Program-made: the position numbers and the translations under genes
Assembly: GCA_016793165.1 (NCBI GenBank)
Contig: JAEULA010000114.1
Coordinates: forward strand, 62,001-126,000
Direction: 5' to 3'
DNA from: Alphaproteobacteria bacterium
GTDB lineage: Bacteria > Pseudomonadota > Alphaproteobacteria > CACIAM-22H2
DNA length: 64,000 nt
Part shown: positions 33,315 to 42,781 of the stretch, piece after piece
Numbering within the stretch: the first letter of the stretch is position 1
How the letters are laid out: each line of letters starts with the position of its first letter
Notes under the pieces: model-generated
What the model was told of the DNA's origin: nothing
The model's input: only the letters and a program-made list of their open reading frames with translations
Databases searched by the model: none

Positions 33315-33602
33315 CTACGCCGCCACCGCCGGCTTGCGCCGCCCGGCAAGAAGGCGCGCGCCCTTGGGGCCATAGGCCTCGGCGTGCGGCGTGCCTGCCG
33401 GCACCGTGAAGACGTCGCCGGGGCGGCACGTCCGCGCCGAGCCGCCCAGCGTCAGCGTCATGTCGCCTTCGAGCACCAGGACATGCGCATCGAAGGGGTG
33501 CGTATGCTCGGGCACGATGCGGTCCGGCTCCCATTCGCGCAGCAGGATCTCCTCGTATCCCTCCTGGCGGAGGCGGGCTTCGAACGCTGCCTTGTCGACC
33601 AT
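33315..33602 (-). CDS. Small cupin-domain protein
   Basis: 95 residues from ATG 33602. Single conserved beta-barrel with both cupin motifs: EHTHPFDAHVLVLEG (metal ligands His33, His35, Glu45) and PGDVFTVPAGTPHAE (His73). Such single-domain cupins bind a metal and a small carboxylate; some are isomerases, others sensors. An AGGAGG-like ribosome site (reverse of CCTCCT) lies upstream. No partner gene is obvious. Confidence 0.88.
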   Translation of the reverse strand: MVDKAAFEARLRQEGYEEILLREWEPDRIVPEHTHPFDAHVLVLEGDMTLTLGGSARTCRPGDVFTVPAGTPHAEAYGPKGARLLAGRRKPAVAA

Positions 33603-33711
33603 GCAATACCTCCTGAGGATCGGGTGACCGGGTCGGCGCCGGTCGTCGGCGGAAATGTTACCTGGACGCGGCCGTGCCCGGGTCAACACCCGTGGCAAGC
33701 CGGCCCGCCTC

Positions 33712-34875
33712 TCACCGGAAGATCCCGCGCAGGATCGAGTTCAGCGGATTGCCGTCGGAGCCGCCGCCCCCACCGCCGCCGCGCCGGCCGCCGCGGCCCT
33801 CGTCGCCGAGCAGCGCCATCCCCGTGGACCACACGCGCAGGCGCACCGACCATTCCGGGCTCTGCGTGCCCGGCGGATGGGTCCGGCCGAGCTCGGGTCC
33901 GTAGGCGACGAGACGGGCGATGGCGCCGTCGGTTCCGGCGAAGATTCCGGTCGGAACCGCGCAGCGGTTGGCCGCGGCCGGCATGACCACGCGCTCGCGC
34001 GTCCAACGCTCGACCTGTCCCGGCGACACGTAGTCGAGCAGGCCGAAGCCGGCGTCGGGGACCTCGCTCGACGTCCAGATGATCATGTCGTCGCCCTTCT
34101 GGCCGGTGGCGTGGGCGAAGTAGCCGGTGGCGCCGCTCACCGTCCGCCATTCCATCGGGATCGAGCCGCCGAGCGCGCCCTTCGCCGTGACGTCGACCGC
34201 GGGCATGAAGTCGTGGCTGGCGGGCACCGAGAAGGCGAGGCTCGCCGGAACGCCATCGCCGCTCACGCGATGCTCGCCGACCAGCGACGCATTGCCCGGG
34301 ACCTGGCGGCTGTTCTCGCGATTGGGCCAGATCGAGTAGCCGGGGCCGGAGCGCGCGCCGCGCGCGCCGGTGTACTTGCCCGAGAAGGCTGCGCCGATCT
34401 GCGCGGGCGTCGCCGTGCGCATGTCGAGGATGCGCGGCTGGCCGGCACGCACGTTCACGTCGCAGCCCCAATAGAGCACCAGCCGGCCCTTGGGCCGCTC
34501 CATGCTCTCGGGGCCGGACTCGGAGCGGCCGCTGGAATCCGGGCGCAGCGGCAGCGAGGCGCCCATCGCCATGCCCGATGGAATCGCATGCGTGCCGTCG
34601 ACGCCTGCGGGCTTGCCGCGCACGAGCAGCGACAGGTCGACGTACTTGCCCGGCCCGCCGCCGCGCGTCGCGCCGAAATGGTTCGACCCCGCGCCCATGC
34701 CCGGCATGCCGAAGCCGCCCGCCGGCATGCCCGCCATCGAATGCGTGGCGACGTCCATCCAGTACTGCGTTGCCGGCGTGCCGGCCTGCTTCGACTGCTT
34801 CTGCTGTGCGGCGACCTCGTCGCAGGCGATCAGCGTGAGGACCGTGGTGGCGGCGAGGGTGAGGGCGAGGCGCAT
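33712..34875 (-). CDS. Secreted or lipid-anchored protein of unknown function, Gly/Met-rich
   Basis: 387 residues with an N-terminal signal (LALTLAATTVLTLIACDEV). The string TLIACDE resembles a lipobox with Cys18, so it may be a lipoprotein. Residues 45-70 are rich in Gly and Met (MAGMPAGGFGMPGMGAG), and the C-terminus has a Gly run (GGGGGGGSDG) before a basic tail. The middle has beta-rich segments (SIPMEWRTVSGATGYFAHATG, DMIIWTSSEVPDAGFGLLDY). The phrase W-R-x-V-x-G-A-T-G-Y-F-A recalls fibronectin-type carbohydrate-binding folds but is not enough for a call. I do not recognise the family. Possibly an outer-membrane or surface protein. Confidence 0.75.
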   Translation of the reverse strand: MRLALTLAATTVLTLIACDEVAAQQKQSKQAGTPATQYWMDVATHSMAGMPAGGFGMPGMGAGSNHFGATRGGGPGKYVDLSLLVRGKPAGVDGTHAIPSGMAMGASLPLRPDSSGRSESGPESMERPKGRLVLYWGCDVNVRAGQPRILDMRTATPAQIGAAFSGKYTGARGARSGPGYSIWPNRENSRQVPGNASLVGEHRVSGDGVPASLAFSVPASHDFMPAVDVTAKGALGGSIPMEWRTVSGATGYFAHATGQKGDDMIIWTSSEVPDAGFGLLDYVSPGQVERWTRERVVMPAAANRCAVPTGIFAGTDGAIARLVAYGPELGRTHPPGTQSPEWSVRLRVWSTGMALLGDEGRGGRRGGGGGGGSDGNPLNSILRGIFR

Positions 34876-34950
34876 CGGTCGCGTGTCTCCAACCTGGAAC
34901 TTCGATGCCGCGATCCTGCGCGCAACCGGCGCGCGGGCGCAATCGCCGCG

Positions 34951-35688
34951 TCAGCCGGCGTCGCGGTCGATGCGCGCGCGGAAGCGGTCGACGACCTCTG
35001 CGGTGAGAAGCGTCAGGCCACAACTCGCGATCGCGAAGGCGACGACCACCGCGATCGCACGCGCGAAGTCGAGGCGCGCGATCGCTTCCTGCAGGAAATA
35101 TCCCGATCCGCCGACATGCAGCACGAGGTCGGCGGCGATCGCGCCGTGAAAGGCGAGCGCCATGCCGAGCGGCAGACCGTCGTGCCAGTCGAACGGCGTC
35201 GCGGTCGTGCGGGCGAGCATGCCGGCCAGCGCGAGAGCGGCCGCGAAGAAGGCGGTGAGGTCCGGCCCGAACCCGAACCAGATGATGAACACGGGAATCA
35301 GCCCCATCACCGGCACGGCGGCGAGCGTCAATCCGCCGAGGCGCGTCGCGCGCGATCGCCGCAGGAGACGGCCGAGCAGTTGCGCCGCAGCGCCCGCGAC
35401 GGCGAAGCCGAGCACGGCGGCGACCAGGGTGCGGGCTAGATAGGGAAGGAAGCGCGGATCCATGCCGACCAGGGCAAGGAGCGCCCGAGCGACGTCCAGC
35501 GGCCCGGGCACGATCGGCGTGTCGTCGATGACGAGGGCGACGAGCTGCCAGATGCCGGTCAGGATCGCGATCGCTGCGACCGGGCCGATCCAGTCCCGAA
35601 CGCTGGGCGCTTGCGTCGGTGCCGCACCGGGGCCGTTCGTGCCGGCATTCGGCGGCCGCGGCTCCGTCGATCCTTGTCGCCTGGGCAC
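34951..35688 (-). CDS. SsuC/TauC-like ABC permease lacking the EAA coupling loop
   Basis: 245 residues resembling NitT/TauT permeases: VPGPLDVARALLALV, LARTLVAAVLGFAVAGAAAQ, then the diagnostic VPVMGLIPVFIIWFGFGP and the late GGSGYFLQEA. However, the cytoplasmic EAA loop that should follow (G-x-x-x-V-D-P-x-x-x-E-A-A-x-x-x-G with a LP-x-x-x-P-x-I ending) is absent; about 20 residues, ARTTATPFDWHDGLPLGM, stand in its place. Without that loop it should not dock to an ATPase. The gene follows the ferric-type ABC operon after 49 bases on the same strand, and no NitT/TauT ATPase or binding protein is near. It may be a decayed gene kept in frame or a protein with a new role. Confidence 0.7.
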   Translation of the reverse strand: MPRRQGSTEPRPPNAGTNGPGAAPTQAPSVRDWIGPVAAIAILTGIWQLVALVIDDTPIVPGPLDVARALLALVGMDPRFLPYLARTLVAAVLGFAVAGAAAQLLGRLLRRSRATRLGGLTLAAVPVMGLIPVFIIWFGFGPDLTAFFAAALALAGMLARTTATPFDWHDGLPLGMALAFHGAIAADLVLHVGGSGYFLQEAIARLDFARAIAVVVAFAIASCGLTLLTAEVVDRFRARIDRDAG

Positions 35689-35737
35689 TGCAGGGCTCCG
35701 TCCGTGGGGGATGCGTCGTTCCGTGCCGGTCCGCCGC

Positions 35738-36798
<1,061 letters not shown>

Positions 36799-36802
<4 letters not shown>

Positions 36803-38481
36803 GAGGCGGCTCCCTTGCTGCGCTGGCTGCGCTCGACGAGGACATGCGAGGCGAGGGTGCAGACCGCCACGAGCGCCACGGCGATGACGCCGAGCGCCGC
36901 CCCGGGCCCGCGCCCGGCCGGCGACTGCATGAAGACGTAGAGCCCGTAGGCGAGCGGCGCGTCGGAGTTCGATTGCACGAGCATCAGCGTCGCCGAGAGC
37001 TCGACCGCGGCGGTCGAGAAGCTCGTCACGAAGCCGGCGAGCAGCCCGCCGGTCATCAGCGGCAGCACGATGCGTCGCACGGTGCGGCCCTTGGTGGCGC
37101 CGAGATTCTCCGCGGCCTCCTCGAGCGCCACGGCGATCTGCTGCAGGGCCGCGTAGCAGGCGCGCAGCGCGTAGGGCAGGCGGCGGATCGCGAGCGCCAC
37201 GACGATCATGCCCCAGAAGGTCGCAAGCGGCGCCCCACCGGGCAGCTGCATGCCGTAGAAGCTGCGCAGGTAGCCGATGCCGAGCACGAGGCCGGGAATG
37301 GCGAGGGCGGCCATCGCCGCCCAGTCGAGCCACTGTCGGCCGACCAGCTTCGTGCGCAGCACGAGATAGGCGATCGCCGCACCCAGGACGACGTCGATCG
37401 CGCCGGCGAGTGTTGCGTAGACCAGCGTGTTCTTGATGTAGAGCGAGCTCTCGCCGAAGACGCGGGCATAGTGCGCGGTCGTGTAGGCGTCGGGCAGCGG
37501 CGCGAAGGACCAGATCGTCGCGAAGGAGAGAAGCAGCAGGGCCGCGTGGGGGGCGAGCACCAGCAGTAGGATGAGCACGACGACGCCGTAGCCCAGCGCG
37601 CTGCGCCAGCCGGTGAGCCGGCGCCGCGCGAGCCCACCGCCGCCGCGCTGGACGGTCGCGTAGTCGCGGCCCTTCATCGCCAGCGCCGAGAGCCACATGG
37701 CGGCGACCGAGGCGAGGATCAGCACGACGGCGATCACGTAGCCCATCGGGTCGGCGATGCCGATCGAGGTCACGCGGAGGTATGCCTGCGGCGCCAGCAT
37801 GTCCTTGACGTTGAGCAGCAGCGGGGTGGCGAGATCGTCGAACACTTTCACGAACACGAGCGAGGCGCCGGCGAGATAGCCGGGCATCGCGAGCGGCAGC
37901 ACGATGCGGCGGAAGAGGCGGAAGCCCGACGAGCCGAGATTCTGCGCGGCCTCCTCCATGGCGCGGTCGATGTTGCGCAGCGAGGTCGACAGGTTGATCA
38001 GGATGAACGGAAAGTAGTGCAGGGCCTGGACGAAGATGACGCCGTTCAGGCCCTCCATGAACGGGATGCGGAAGCCGAGATGCTCGTCCAGCAGCAGGTT
38101 GATCGAGCCATTGCGGCCGAAGAAGAGCTGCATCGCCACCGCGCCGACGAAGGGCGGCATGATCAGCGGCAGGAAGCCCAGCGTCTGGACCAGGGCGGCA
38201 CCGCGGAACTCGAAGCGAGTCGTGAGCGTGGCGAGGGGCAGCGCGATCACTGAGGCCCAGACCACCGCCATCGCAGAGACGTAGACCGAGTTCCAGAACG
38301 AGCGGATGAAGAGCTCGGTCGCGATGAAGTCCTTGAAGTTGACCAGCGTGAAGGCGCCGGTGCCCTTCTCGGTGAACGCGACGTAGACGACCGTCGCCAC
38401 CGGCGCCACCAGGAAGGCGACCAGGAACAGCGCGATCGCGGCCGCCAGCACGAGCTGACCGGGCGTGGCGGATCGGGTCAT
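36799..38481 (-). CDS. Fused two-domain ABC permease, FbpB/AfuB type
   Basis: 560 residues, twice the size of a usual permease, with two homologous halves of about six membrane segments. Two EAA loops are visible: EEAAQNLGSSGFRLFRRIVLP in the first half (read in part) and EEAAENLGATKGRTVRRIVL in the second, each with the usual GA or GS turn. This fusion is the hallmark of FbpB/AfuB/SfuB permeases for ferric iron or related anions such as phosphonates. Start at ATG 38481 (MTRSATPGQ). Separated from the binding-protein gene by a 305-base region that holds inverted intergenic repeats. Confidence 0.93.
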
Positions 38482-38544
38482 CGCGCGACCAAGTCCGTTC
38501 GCCCTTCGCGTCGGGCATTCGCACGAGGTGGCGTCGCTGCCCAA

Positions 38545-38697
38545 TCGTCGCCCTCGAAGCAGGGGGACAGGCCGCGAAGCGACCCGGGGGAGAGGCGCGG
38601 CTTCACAGAAGACATGGCGCCGAGGCCCGCTCCGCTTCCATCTCCCCCAGATCGCGCGCTGCGCGCGCGAACCGTCCCCCTCGTATCAGAGGGACGG
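38545..38697. repeat. Pair of inverted GC-rich intergenic repeat units (REP/BIME-like)
   Basis: Two related units in opposite orientation: a reverse unit at 38545-38592 and a forward unit at 38641-38697. Both share CTCCCCC at one side, a TCGC...GCG middle and GTCCCCCT followed by a short spacer and a G-rich complement. The reverse unit matches a unit at 47071-47118 at about 40 of 48 positions by eye. The pair lies between the binding-protein gene (transcribed first) and the permease gene of the ferric-type operon. The rest of the 305-base gap has no gene. Confidence 0.72.
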
Positions 38698-38786
38698 CTG
38701 GAGCTCGCGGCCGCCACACGGGAAGCCGCATGCGATCGCCATGCCTCGTCGAGGGGACGGTGGGCGCGCCCGATGCTGTCAACGCG

Positions 38787-40115
38787 TCACCGCGCGAGCT
38801 TCGCGGCCTCGTCGGCCTTGGTCTTCGCCTGGGCGTAGCGCTCGCGCGCGAAGGCGGCCCATTGCTGCTCCAGCTCGGCCTGGCGGGCTCCCTTCTCCTT
38901 GCCGCCGGTGAAGGCGGCGCGCAGCTCCGCCGAGCCGGCGGCGGCGGCCGTCACGGGCATGGCGGCGACCAGGTCGCGCGCCTCGCCGACGAGCTTGCGC
39001 GCGGCCACGTTGTCCTTCTTCGCGAGCGCCGCCTCGACCTCGTGCAGCGTCTTGGTGACGCCCTTGAGCGCGTCGAGCTGGAACGAGATCAGCTGGTCGA
39101 ACAGCGTGTCGACCGGAGCCGTGCGCGTCTCCGATAGCTCGGCGTCGAAGGGCATCAGCTTGCCGAGCCGCGGATCGGTGAAGGGGTTGGGGTAGTCGGC
39201 CGGCGCCTTGGCGTAGATGGCCGGATTGACCGGCAGGCGCCGGATGCTCGGCTCGAGCAGGACCTCCTGGCCGGTCGGCGACAGCAGGAACTCGACGAAG
39301 GCCTCGGCTGCGGCGCGATTGGGCGCGTTGGCGACGATGCCGACATTCGCCGGCACGATCGTCGACACGCTCGGATAGACGAACTTCACCGGGAAGCCCG
39401 AGGCCTGCGAGGAGAACGCGAAGAAATCGATGACGATGCCCACGCCGACCTGTCCCGAGTTCACGGCCTCGGGCACGCCGAAGCTGCGCTCGGTGACCTG
39501 GCGGAAGTTGCCGGCCATCTCCTTGATGGTCCGCCAGCCCTTGTCCCAGCCCTCGCCCTGCAGGATCGCCTCGATCGTCAGGTGCGTGGTGCCGGAGCGC
39601 GACGGGGCCGCGATCGACACGTGATCGTGGAACGGAGCCTTGGCGAGATCCTGCCATTCCTTGGGTTCGGGCAGGCGGTTGGCGCGCGCGTAGCGCTCGT
39701 TCCACATGATGCCGTAGCCCGAGGCAGCGAAGCCGAAATAGAAGCCGTCCTTGTCGTTGATCGGGTAGGCGCCGACCTTCTCGGGAATGCCGGTCGCCTT
39801 CGGCCTGTAGGCGTGCAGCAGCTTCTTGCCCTTGAGCACTTCGAAGGCGTCGGGCGCGGAGGCCCAGAACAGGTCGACCTGGTTGTTGGCGCGCGTCTCC
39901 TCGAGGAACTTCACGCCGGCGTTGGTGTTGCGGTTCTGCACTTCGAGCGTCACGCCGGGGGCGGCCTTCTCGAACGCCTTCTTGATCGGGTCCGTGACGT
40001 CCTTCGAGAACGACGTGACGACCGTGACCTTGCCGGCCGGCGCCTGGGCCGCGGCGAGGCCGGTCGACAGCGCGAACAGGGCGGCGGCAGTGAGCAGGGG
40101 GCGGCGAGCGAACAT
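38787..40115 (-). CDS. ABC transporter periplasmic binding protein, AfuA/FbpA-like
   Basis: 442 residues from ATG 40115 with GGAGG eight bases upstream. Signal peptide FARRPLLTAAALFALSTGLA with likely cleavage before QAPAG. The mature protein has the class II binding-protein pattern of FbpA/AfuA/PotD: VTVVTSFSKDVTDPIKKAFE, NAGVKFLEETR, VDLFWASAPDAFEVL, SGYGIMWNERYAR, EFLLSPTGQEVLLEPS. The C-terminal 90 residues form an extra charged helical segment (AELEQQWAAFARERYAQAKTK in part) that is longer than in FbpA. First gene of its operon, so it is probably the most expressed. Ligand: iron, phosphonate or small organic anion; not decidable here. Confidence 0.9.
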   Translation of the reverse strand: MFARRPLLTAAALFALSTGLAAAQAPAGKVTVVTSFSKDVTDPIKKAFEKAAPGVTLEVQNRNTNAGVKFLEETRANNQVDLFWASAPDAFEVLKGKKLLHAYRPKATGIPEKVGAYPINDKDGFYFGFAASGYGIMWNERYARANRLPEPKEWQDLAKAPFHDHVSIAAPSRSGTTHLTIEAILQGEGWDKGWRTIKEMAGNFRQVTERSFGVPEAVNSGQVGVGIVIDFFAFSSQASGFPVKFVYPSVSTIVPANVGIVANAPNRAAAEAFVEFLLSPTGQEVLLEPSIRRLPVNPAIYAKAPADYPNPFTDPRLGKLMPFDAELSETRTAPVDTLFDQLISFQLDALKGVTKTLHEVEAALAKKDNVAARKLVGEARDLVAAMPVTAAAAGSAELRAAFTGGKEKGARQAELEQQWAAFARERYAQAKTKADEAAKLAR

Positions 40116-40244
40116 CGGGCGTCCTCCAGGCACGTTTCAGGTCCCGCATGACACGGGGCCGTTGGGATCTTTTACCCGAGCCGGTTCGGAATGCGACACT
40201 GTCCTGCGCCCGGCCATGGAAGACGGGCGAAAAGGGCGTGCGAC

Positions 40245-40541
40245 ATGCGATGGGTGGCGATCTTCGAGGACGATCCGGCGCAGGACTGGGTGCGCAAACA
40301 GCACGATCAGGCCCATTTCGATTATCTGCGCGCCCATGCCGATCGCATCGTGATCGGCGGCGGCCTGCGCCCCGGCCCGGGCGAATGGTTCTGCGGCGGA
40401 CTCTGGGTGCTCGAGGTCGACAGCCGCGAAGACGCGGTCAGGCTGGTCGAAGGCGACCCTTATTTCCGCCTCGGTCTGCGCAAGGGTTACCGCCTTCTCG
40501 TCTGGGGCAAGGCGCCGAATTACGGGACGGTGACGCTGTAG
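40245..40541 (+). CDS. YciI-family protein (YCII-related domain)
   Basis: 98 residues from ATG 40245. Ferredoxin-like fold with the conserved early string VAIFEDDPAQDWVRKQHDQAH and DYLRAHADRIVIGGGLR, then LWVLEVDSREDAVRLVEGDPY, which is the standard YCII G-D-P-F/Y region. The His and Asp of this fold form a putative active site. Function of most members unknown. Divergent from the binding-protein gene; no operon partner is clear. Confidence 0.87.
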   Translation: MRWVAIFEDDPAQDWVRKQHDQAHFDYLRAHADRIVIGGGLRPGPGEWFCGGLWVLEVDSREDAVRLVEGDPYFRLGLRKGYRLLVWGKAPNYGTVTL

Positions 40542-40651
40542 TCGCGGCCGCGCATCGAGGTGCGCGCCGACGAAGTCATCCTACCCCGACTGGGGGATGT
40601 CCCGCGCCGGCCCCCCACCCACAATCGCCGCACGTGCGCCGGAGGAAAGCC

Positions 40652-41284
40652 ATGTCGAGAATCGCGACGCTTGTCGAGAACGCCAAGACGGAACTGGCAA
40701 CGTGGAAGCGCGACGGCCTTGTCGAGTGCGTGCGGAGCGATGTGACGGGCAAGCCCCTCGGTGATCCGCTGAATCAACCTGGCTCTCGGCTCGTTGCCGG
40801 ATATTGGTCCGAAGGCTTGGGCGATCCGTCGCGCAACGGCTGCAGTCAGGTGGCGTGGTCGGCGGCCTTCATCTGTTGGTGCCTGCGCAGATCAGGCGTC
40901 AAACTCGACGAGTTTCCCTTCAGTGCCGGGCACCACAGCTACATCCGCTGGGCGATCGCCAACTCGACCCGTGGCAAGCCGGACAAGCTCTATTGCGGAA
41001 TGCGTCTTGGGGAATACCGGCCGCGGCCTGGCGACATGATCGCCGCGTGGCGGAAGGCAAGGAAATCGGACCCGGATCCGAACATCTCGTTCGACAATCA
41101 GCCGGATGCCTTCTATCCGGCCCATTGCGACATCGTGGTCGAAGCGGCCGAAGACCGGGTCATCGCGATCGGCGGCAATCTATCCGAGCGCGTCAAGGAA
41201 GCCCGTTATCCGGCAACCGGCGGCCTCCTCGTGCCGCAAAGGCAATTGATCTGCGTGCTCCGCCACGCCGACAATCCGAATTGA
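40652..41284 (+). CDS. DUF2272-like (NlpC/P60-CHAP-type fold) protein
   Basis: 210 residues, start behind GGAGGAAAG. The central string VAWSAAFICWCLRRSG followed by FPFSAGHHSYIRWAI matches the DUF2272 pattern W-S-A-A-F-I-x-x-x-x-x-x-x-G with a later S-x-x-H-x-x-Y-I, and YRPRPGDMIAAW and PAHCDIVVEA correspond to the P-R-P-G-D and H-C-D/G-I-V blocks of CHAP-like amidases. A Cys or Ser plus His active site is plausible, with a peptidoglycan or amide substrate. There is no signal peptide in this copy, unlike most relatives. Ends close to the convergent acetamidase gene. Confidence 0.72.
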   Translation: MSRIATLVENAKTELATWKRDGLVECVRSDVTGKPLGDPLNQPGSRLVAGYWSEGLGDPSRNGCSQVAWSAAFICWCLRRSGVKLDEFPFSAGHHSYIRWAIANSTRGKPDKLYCGMRLGEYRPRPGDMIAAWRKARKSDPDPNISFDNQPDAFYPAHCDIVVEAAEDRVIAIGGNLSERVKEARYPATGGLLVPQRQLICVLRHADNPN

Positions 41285-41319
41285 GGTCGGATCCGTCGTG
41301 CGCGGCGAAGCGCCTCGCC

Positions 41320-42243
41320 TCAGCCAGCCGTCAATCCCGCGTTCAGCTTCGGCACCTCGACGCGCACGCTCACGTCGATGGGCGAGCGGCAGGCCTGGTT
41401 GACGCGCACGTCGCCGATGGCGCTGACCAGCATGAAGGCGTCCGGCGGCGAAAGGCCGAGGCGCTCGCCCAGCAGGCCGATCATCTCGCGCACGGCGATC
41501 TCCGAGGCCTCCTCGTAGGTCGGGGCCGACGCGGCCTGGATGAGGAGCTCGGGCGTCTCCATCCATGGCCATTCGCGCGCGGCGCCCTTGACGACCTGCA
41601 GGCGCAGGTGCACGCGGGCGCCGATCTCGACGCCGGTGCCGCAGACCTCGCCGTCGCCCATCGCGGCGTGGACGTCGCCGACATAGAACAGCGCTCCCGG
41701 CACGCGGACCGGCAGGTGGACGCGCGTGCCGACGCGGATTCGGTTGTTGTCCATGTTGCCGCCGTGGCGGCCGCAATAGGCGGTCCCGATCGGGGTGCCC
41801 GCCGGCGCCGTCGCCATCACGCCGATCATCGGCCGCACCGGAAAGCGCAGCCGATCGAAGGCGATCGTGCCGTCCTCGACCGGCACGATCTTCGCGACCG
41901 GCTGGTTGACGAGGTTGCGCACCAGGCCGAAATCGGGCTTCACGATCAGGAAGCCGTAGTCGTCGAGCTCGATGCCGAGCACGTCGATCGCCAGCGAATC
42001 GCCGGGCTCCGCGCCCGCGACCCGGATCGGGCCGGTTGCCGGATTGGTCTTCGGGAAGGGTTCGCGGAAGTCGGGGGCCGTGAGCATCACGTCCTCGGCG
42101 CGCTTCAGCTGTCCGGTTCTCGCATCATGCGTCTCGACCATCACCTCGGCCGCGGCTTCGACCTCGAGGCGCGGCGGGTCGCTCGCGTCGAACTTGTAGG
42201 TGACGCGCGTGCGATCGAGCTGGTGGAGCGTGCGGCCGGCCAT
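41320..42243 (-). CDS. Acetamidase/formamidase-family amidohydrolase
   Basis: 307 residues from ATG 42243 (MAGRTLHQLD). Family strings: TNPATGPIRVAGAEPGDSLA near the N-terminus, then PMIGVMATAPAG, CGRHGGNMDNNRI, LFYVGDVHAAMGDGEVCGTG and ETPELLIQ, the conserved metal-binding and substrate core (Asp of GGNMD, His and Asp/Glu of DVHAAMGDGE). Hydrolyses formamide, acetamide or a longer amide to acid and ammonia in the cytoplasm. Divergent from the deaminase gene, 67 bases apart. Confidence 0.93.
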   Translation of the reverse strand: MAGRTLHQLDRTRVTYKFDASDPPRLEVEAAAEVMVETHDARTGQLKRAEDVMLTAPDFREPFPKTNPATGPIRVAGAEPGDSLAIDVLGIELDDYGFLIVKPDFGLVRNLVNQPVAKIVPVEDGTIAFDRLRFPVRPMIGVMATAPAGTPIGTAYCGRHGGNMDNNRIRVGTRVHLPVRVPGALFYVGDVHAAMGDGEVCGTGVEIGARVHLRLQVVKGAAREWPWMETPELLIQAASAPTYEEASEIAVREMIGLLGERLGLSPPDAFMLVSAIGDVRVNQACRSPIDVSVRVEVPKLNAGLTAG

Positions 42244-42310
42244 CGAAATCCCCCTCGTGCGATGCCGGCATTGAAGCAGGAAGCCGGCGGTCTGTGGTAG
42301 ACAGGCGCAC

Positions 42311-42778
42311 ATGAACGACGACGATGCCCTGCGCCGCGCGATCGCGCTGGCGAGCGAGAACGTCGCCCGCGGCGGCGGCCCGTTCGGCGCCGTGGTCGTC
42401 AAGGACGGTCGCATCGTCGGCGAGGGCGCCAACCGGGTCACGCTCGACAACGACCCCAGCGCCCATGCCGAAATCGTGGCCATTCGCGACGCCTGCCGCC
42501 GCCTCGGGACCTACAAGCTCGATGGCGCCGTGGTCTATGCGAGCTGCGAGCCGTGTCCGATGTGCTGGTCGGCGATCCAGTGGAGCCGCGCGGCGCGGGT
42601 ATGCTTCGGCGCGAGCCAGCAGGATGCCGCGGCCGCCGGGTTCGACGATGCCGTGTTCTGGCGCGAGATGGCACTGCCCGCCGCCGCCCGCGCCGTCGGC
42701 AGCGAACAGCGTCTGGCGCGCGAGGCGCTGTCGCCGTTCGACGCCTGGCGCGCCAAGACGGACAAGACGCCGTATTGA
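42311..42778 (+). CDS. guaD: Nucleoside/base deaminase, guanine deaminase-like
   Basis: 155-residue zinc deaminase of the CDA fold. Zinc site and proton shuttle: HAE (His52, Glu54) and PCPMC (Cys82, Cys85). The C-terminus F-D-A-W-x-x-x-x-D-K-T-P-Y resembles Bacillus-type GuaD, whose C-terminal tail closes the partner's active site, rather than tRNA deaminase TadA. Likely converts guanine to xanthine and ammonia. Stops three bases before the convergent regulator gene ends. Confidence 0.85.
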   Translation: MNDDDALRRAIALASENVARGGGPFGAVVVKDGRIVGEGANRVTLDNDPSAHAEIVAIRDACRRLGTYKLDGAVVYASCEPCPMCWSAIQWSRAARVCFGASQQDAAAAGFDDAVFWREMALPAAARAVGSEQRLAREALSPFDAWRAKTDKTPY

Positions 42779-42781
42779 GCC

